From Ianthella basta (Eukaryota > Porifera > Demospongiae > Verongiida > Ianthellidae): DNA of 64,000 nucleotides. Within the stretch, counting starts at the first letter, position 1. Every line of letters starts with the position of its first letter. Location of the stretch: positions 883,201 to 947,200 of the forward strand of contig OZ025881.1 of the NCBI GenBank assembly GCA_964019415.1. The letters run 5' to 3'. Below the pieces are notes generated by a model. That model worked only from the letters and a program-made list of their open reading frames with translations. It was not told the origin of the DNA and did not search any database. Shown here piece by piece: positions 60,501 through 64,000 of this stretch. The translations under genes and the position numbers were made by a program.

Positions 60501-61480
60501 ACACACCATCAAACAGAAACTCACTCACATCCATCCACACTCTCACACACTCTACTGACCCTCCGCACCCCATCTATGTACCTGAGCCCCTTTACTTGCA
60601 GTCTGAGACCCGTGGGACGGTCAATGGGATTGGACAGACTCTTGGATCCCTGGGGAGGATGGTGGGACCTGTCCTTGCCTCGGTGGTGTTTGCATGGAGC
60701 GAAGTCAATGGTCAGCACTCAATGGCATACACATTTATACCATACAGAGATGAAGAAAGGGGTGAGGGAGGGGTGTGGAGAGGGGAGGGGAGCTGCACGA
60801 AGAATACAGCAGCAGAGGGACAAATAAGATTAGTTCTTTGGGGTAATTAATGCCGTAGTTAAAACCTTTCCTATCCAAGTGGTTTCTCTTGGGATCGGCT
60901 TGGAGTATGAGGCCTAAGGGTGTGGCATTGATGTGCCAAGTGATGATCACTGCAGACCCTGATTGGTCGGTGTTAACTAGTATACTTTACTGGTAGTAAA
61001 GTGTTTCACCATTCTTCGGTTAGTGTTCGCATTCTCATGAAGCAATCTGCTCATGCAAAGACTCCACTGTCTGCTGGCTTTGTCCTTCCCAGTGGGAGTT
61101 GTAACCAGACTGCTTCCCTGTGTTGTGTAACTCTGCAGTGGCACTAACTAGTCTCACATAGTAAGAGTGCCACTGTACATATATATGTAGGCGGTGTCTA
61201 CAAAATGGCAGCCTGGGTACATGAGGCTAGGTTCTAACACGGTATCAATCGTGCTTTGCTTGATCTGAATGTGTTGTATATTTGAACGGCAAGTTTTACA
61301 TGTGTTGTATAGGGCTGAGCTGTCAGTGCTATCTAGCTCTGTATCAGTGGCTGTATACATGTAATAGTGCTATACGTGTGCCTGTATGGGAGATACAGCA
61401 TCCCTATATATAATTGGTAGTGCATGAGTATGTGTATATAGCTACTCTTGTGTGATTAGATTAGTTTGTAATTTTAGTGA

Positions 61481-61540
<60 letters not shown>

Positions 61541-61805
61541 ATGTGCGTGTGCATGTGTGTGTGTTTGTGTGCTCGCTTGTGTGTGTTACTTCCTTACCCT
61601 TACACCCCATACAGGTCTGGGATGGCCACTGAACTACCATTTTGTATTTGATGTAGTGGCTGTCATGGCGACACTGGTTGCCCTTCTGACACTCTGTCTG
61701 CCAAAGAGTATCGAGAAGAAACGTATTCCTGAACAATCTACACACTCCAAATGTGACCACTGTGTCTTAATGTGCTGTATCAGGAATTTATTTATTCTGC
61801 ATTGA
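49111..61805 (+). CDS. major facilitator superfamily transporter, 12 exons
   Basis: Exons: 49111-49221, 49389-49428, 49633-49769, 51250-51429, 51954-52025, 52084-52708, 52979-53091, 53830-53940, 54053-54498, 59724-59772, 60602-60710 and 61615-61805. All junctions are GT-AG and keep phase, giving 727 aa. TM1 contains IFPFLPFMVQDFFPELTP. The loop after TM2 has the MFS signature WGWIADVWGRRP. TM4 is followed by NLVVCKTYMSE, TM6 ends at FVKET, and TM11 starts from SETRGTVNGIGQTLG. The resemblance is to the MFS group that includes plant zinc-induced-facilitator-like proteins and their animal and fungal relatives; substrate cannot be told. A 175-aa acidic serine-rich cytosolic loop (about residues 231-406) separates the halves. 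The TM9-TM10 loop, predicted extracellular, carries 11 NxS/T sequons and two disulfide-candidate cysteines. Confidence 0.9.
49541..49613. repeat. polypyrimidine CCCTCCCCTC tract
   Basis: This tract of about 70 bp of C and T sits in intron 2, just upstream of the exon 3 acceptor, so it forms an unusually long polypyrimidine tract. Confidence 0.8.
50147..50335. repeat. 37-bp minisatellite, five units
   Basis: Units start with GGCATTGTGTGGTACCCACC and end with CACAGGTGGAGA. C/T variants alternate at one position (GTGTGG, GTGCGG), suggesting a two-unit higher-order pattern. It lies in intron 3 of the transporter. Confidence 0.88.
50917..51055. repeat. 36-37 bp minisatellite, four units
   Basis: Each unit contains AGGAATCTCCTAGGTAAC followed by a GTGAA..TGAAAGTGT block. 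It lies in intron 3 of the transporter. Confidence 0.85.
51148..51230. repeat. (TG)n microsatellite, interrupted
   Basis: TG dinucleotides with CG and TACG interruptions, ending about 20 bp before exon 4. Confidence 0.9.
51433..51574. repeat. (TG)n microsatellite, long
   Basis: Nearly pure TG runs of about 80 bp and 35 bp with a short interruption, starting a few bases after the exon 4 donor. Confidence 0.93.
54710..55305. repeat. C-rich CCCCTGTCC/CACCTGTCC imperfect repeat
   Basis: Imperfect tandem units of about 14-25 bp on a CCCCTCACCTGTCCTGTCCC theme. The proline-rich frames across it are by-products. It is intronic, between exons 9 and 10 of the transporter; the other strand is G-rich and could form quadruplexes. 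Confidence 0.88.
55306..58350. repeat. 34-bp satellite CCCCCTAGTACACTACCCAT, about 45 units, with an insertion
   Basis: The unit is CCCCCTAGTACACTACCCAT followed by TTAATACGCGGTGT. Six units precede and about forty follow an inserted element (55513-56970). Variants such as ACACGATTTCCCCCAAGG recur at intervals, giving some higher-order structure. It lies within intron 9 of the transporter. Confidence 0.92.
55513..56970. mobile_element. Kolobok-like DNA transposon, TTAA target duplication
   Basis: Ends are AGGTCCACTGTCAC and its near complement GCGACAGTGGACCT, a 12-bp perfect TIR. TTAA flanks both sides (55509-55512 and 56971-56974) and is the TTAA of the satellite unit. Subterminal inverted TGTGACGTCACAGTAGGCT-type blocks lie near 55663 and 56774. 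At 55780-55910 a frame reads HKCVAGGCSRAS...LLHFTKSDSLKKRW, which fits the start of a THAP zinc finger; Kolobok transposases carry THAP domains and use TTAA sites. The remaining frames are broken and no catalytic domain is visible, so this copy is defective. Confidence 0.68.
58350..59220. repeat. C-rich CCCCCTGTCCCTACCTCGTC repeat
   Basis: Imperfect tandem units of about 12-27 bp on CCCCCTGTCCCTACCTCGTC, grading into CACCTGTCC units as at 54710. The two arrays flank the 34-bp satellite, so satellite and transposon lie inside one C-rich block. Confidence 0.88.
60098..60215. repeat. (CA)n/(CG)n mixed microsatellite
   Basis: Alternating purine-pyrimidine DNA with CA and CGCG runs, intronic between exons 10 and 11. 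Such DNA can adopt Z form. Confidence 0.88.
61481..61565. repeat. (TG)n microsatellite before the last transporter exon
   Basis: A run of about 60 bp of TG followed by interrupted TG, 50 bp before the exon 12 acceptor. Confidence 0.92.
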
Positions 61806-61936
61806 GTGCAGCAACTGTGTAACTATATATCATGCCACGTACAGGTGTTTGAATGTATATATAATTATAACTAGGTATATATAATTTGTAATTTAATGAA
61901 ATGAACGCGAGCTAGTGTGTATGATTAGGTAAGTAT

Positions 61937-61962
61937 GTCACGTGACCGTACACCCACGTGGG
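61937..61962. promoter_or_regulatory. two palindromic CACGTG E-boxes before the BOP1-like gene
   Basis: GTCACGTGAC (61937-61946) and CCCACGTGGG (61953-61962) are perfect 10-bp palindromes centred 16 bp apart. The second ends 8 bp before the ATG. CACGTG sites close to the start are a known feature of Myc/Max-controlled ribosome-biogenesis genes. Confidence 0.65.
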
Positions 61963-61970
61963 TGTTCAAT

Positions 61971-62997
61971 ATGGCCGCCAAACGAAAGCTGAACGCTCGA
62001 GAGAACATACATGACGGCGTAGAAGGACCCAAAGCGGCTGTTAACGAGGAGGAGTTCTTTATAGATGTTAGAAGTTTAGAATATTATGTGTTCGAGCTGT
62101 GCAGCAGTCCATGAAGACACAAGTGCACGTGCAAACGGTGTCGGCTGCTTGCAGTATATCGAATGTGTGCTTTCGCTATGCAGGACACGCGCGCACACCA
62201 ATTGAACGTAGATGACGATACTGACAGTAGTGAGAGCTACTACTCCGAACTGGAGGATGAGGAGGACTACGAGGAGGAAGGAGAGGTGGGTGACGTTGAA
62301 GATTATAGGTCCACTGCGTTTAGCTATCTGGAAAGTGGGAGGTTACCGAAAAGTGAAGATATTTGATAGTGATCAGATAAGGAAAGAAGTGTGATAGCGA
62401 TCACTGCACAGGGAGAGTACTACAACTACATATAATTTAGTAGTGCTCTCATCGCACCAGGCCATCTGCGTCTGTATATTATGTTCAGTTACTGAAGTGG
62501 CTTTGCAGTACAGCATTTTGTACTTCACTACCATACACACCACTGTGGGCCTCAATCCGTTGCCATGACTATGGATCTGTTGCCATGAGTGACTGGTATA
62601 TGTATGCCTGGGGGGAGGGGTAGGTTGTGTATATGTAGGTTGTGTGTGTGTGCAAAACAGTGAAAAGTATGTAAACAAGGCTATAAGAAGTGGTATCTTT
62701 GAAGGTATCCAGTACTTGTTTGTCAACAAATGTGAGAGTCAAAACTGACTGATTTGGCTGTCATAATTGTGTAGCTGAACTACTCTTTCAAGGAAGATGC
62801 ATCAATAACATGACCATTAACAATATTTCTTCGACCAATAGGAAGCCAGTGAGCGTGGCTCCGAGGAATCTGTGACAGAAGAAGAGGAGAGCGCTGAAGA
62901 CGATGAGGAAGCCCCACATGTTAGTAGCAGCACTAACCCTGGACCACACCCCCTTGTGCCTCTGAGTGGCAGCGACCCAGAAACCTCTGACGAGGAG
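61971..62997 (+). CDS. BOP1/Erb1-like ribosome biogenesis protein, N-terminal exons (partial)
   Basis: Three exons are visible: 61971 to about 62066 (MAAKRKLNARE...EEEFFID; donor GATGTTAGA weak, 62087 an in-phase alternative), 62184-62285 (LNVDDDTDSSESYYSELEDE) and 62842-62997 (EASERGSEES ... SGSDPETSDEE). All join in phase 0, giving about 118 residues before the frame leaves the window. The acidic serine-rich N-terminus with SESxxSxLED and a closing TSDEE resembles the start of BOP1 (Erb1), where SDEED precedes the conserved IRNTVGN block; that block and the WD40 domain would lie beyond 64000. BOP1 acts in the nucleolar PeBoW complex for 60S subunit maturation. Another acidic nuclear protein is possible. 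Confidence 0.55.
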
Positions 62998-63059
62998 GTG
63001 AGATTTAAGTGTGGGTGTCTAGCTGGCTTAAGGATACCAGTTTACGGATATAAAGATCC

Positions 63060-63830
63060 TGTGTGTGTGTGGGAGGGGGGTCACAGTGTGTGTGTGGGAG
63101 GGGGTCACAGTGTGTGTGGGGGGAGGGGGGTCACAGTGTGTGGGGGGGAGGGGGGTCACAGTGTGTGGGGGGGAGGGGGGTCACAGTGTGTGGGGGGGAG
63201 GGGGGTCACAGTGTGTGTGTGTGGGAGGGGTCACAGTGTGTGTGTGTGGGAGGGGGTCACAGTGTGTGGGGGGAGGGGGGTTACAGTGTGTGTGGGGGGA
63301 GGGGGTCACAGTGTGTGGGGGGAGGGGGGTTACAGTGTGTGTGGGGGGAGGGGGTCACAGTGTGTGGGGGGAGGGGGTCACAGTGTGTGTGGGGGGATGG
63401 GGGTTACAGTGTGTGGGGGGAGGGGGGTCACAGTGTGTGTGGGGGGAGGGGGGTCACAGTGTGTGGGGGGAGGGGGGTCACAGTGTGTGTGGGGGGAGGG
63501 GGGTCACAGTGTGTGGGGGGAGGGGGTCACAGTGTGTGGGGGAGGGGGTCACAGTGTGTGGGGGGAGGGGGGTCACAGTGTGTGTGGGGGGAGGAGGGAG
63601 GGGTCACAGTGTGTGGGGGGAGGGGGTCACAGTGTGTGTGTGGGAGGGGATCACAGTGTGTGGGGGGGAGGGGGTCACAGTGTGTGTGTGTGTGGAAGGG
63701 GGGTCACAGTGTGTGGGGGGAGGGGGTCACAGTGTGTTTGGGGGGAGGGGGGAGGGGGTCACAGTGTGTGGGGGGAGGGGGTCACAGTGTGTTTGGGGGG
63801 AGGGGGGAGGGGGTCACAGTGTGTGTACCT
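63060..63830. repeat. G-rich minisatellite GGGGGGAGGGGGGTCACAGT, about 30 units
   Basis: Units of about 20-32 bp: TCACAGTGTGTG with a variable GGGGGGAGGGGGG block. It lies in intron 3 of the BOP1-like gene on the sense strand. The long glycine- and cysteine-rich frames across it are artefacts of the repeat. Confidence 0.93.
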
Positions 63831-63854
63831 ACTTATGTGTGTTGCTGTTTGTGT

Positions 63855-63915
63855 GTTTTGCTGTGTGTGTGCATGTGTACATGTGTGTGTGCATGTGTGT
63901 GTGTGTGTGTGTGTT
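63855..63915. repeat. (TG)n microsatellite
   Basis: Interrupted TG run following the G-rich minisatellite in the same intron. Confidence 0.85.
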
Positions 63916-64000
63916 TTGTTTGCATGATGCTCATATTTCGCTAGCAGTGTTCTGACGTCAGCATACCTACGCAGGCAGGCGTGGAATGATGCTATAGTAC

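Noticed and set aside
63063-63955. Three overlapping frames of about 290-350 codons rich in G, C and V
   Set aside because: They are translations of a GGGGGGAGGGGGG/TCACAGTGTG minisatellite, open in all three frames.

Overview
The window is genomic DNA of an animal. Three things show this: a 12-exon gene whose splice junctions keep phase, TATA-box promoters on single-exon genes, and dense eukaryotic transposon remnants. Several introns are very short (58, 112 and 167 bp) and the intergenic DNA is A+T rich and full of inverted repeats. I infer a marine invertebrate, possibly a sponge, but nothing in the window fixes the species.

Region 1 (about 1-48.9 kb) is a cluster of at least seven paralogs of a small secreted cysteine-containing protein family that I do not recognise. 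G1 and G2 are on the minus strand, G3 on plus, G4 on minus, and G5, G6 and G7 on plus; a 3'-end scrap of an eighth lies after G7. Intact members encode about 167-183 aa with a nearly invariant signal peptide ending in FGAPVKR. They share a promoter made of a TGACGTCA-like palindrome, an AACAGCTGTT palindrome and TATATAAA. G3 has a stop codon in the signal peptide. G4 is split by a 2.2 kb terminal-inverted-repeat element and also frameshifted. The genes sit in a mosaic of direct and inverted segmental duplications, including three near-identical palindromic units of about 3 kb, and about 18 diverged copies of one modular repeat.

Mobile elements there include a hAT-like MITE at matching sites in duplicated segments, two palindromic insertions with 13-14 bp target duplications (one carrying a tRNA-like sequence), a TIR element enclosing a decayed reverse-transcriptase-type ORF, and a nested foldback cluster at 5.6-6.8 kb.

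Region 2 (49.1-61.8 kb) is a complete 12-exon major facilitator superfamily transporter on the plus strand, predicted at 727 aa. It has a long acidic serine-rich cytosolic loop and a short loop with 11 N-glycosylation sequons. Its introns hold (TG)n tracts, several minisatellites and a TTAA-flanked Kolobok-like element sitting inside a 34-bp satellite.

Region 3 (61.9-64 kb) begins a second plus-strand gene 165 bp after the transporter stop. Its two CACGTG E-boxes and acidic N-terminus suggest BOP1/Erb1 of ribosome biogenesis. It runs off the window after a G-rich minisatellite in its third intron.
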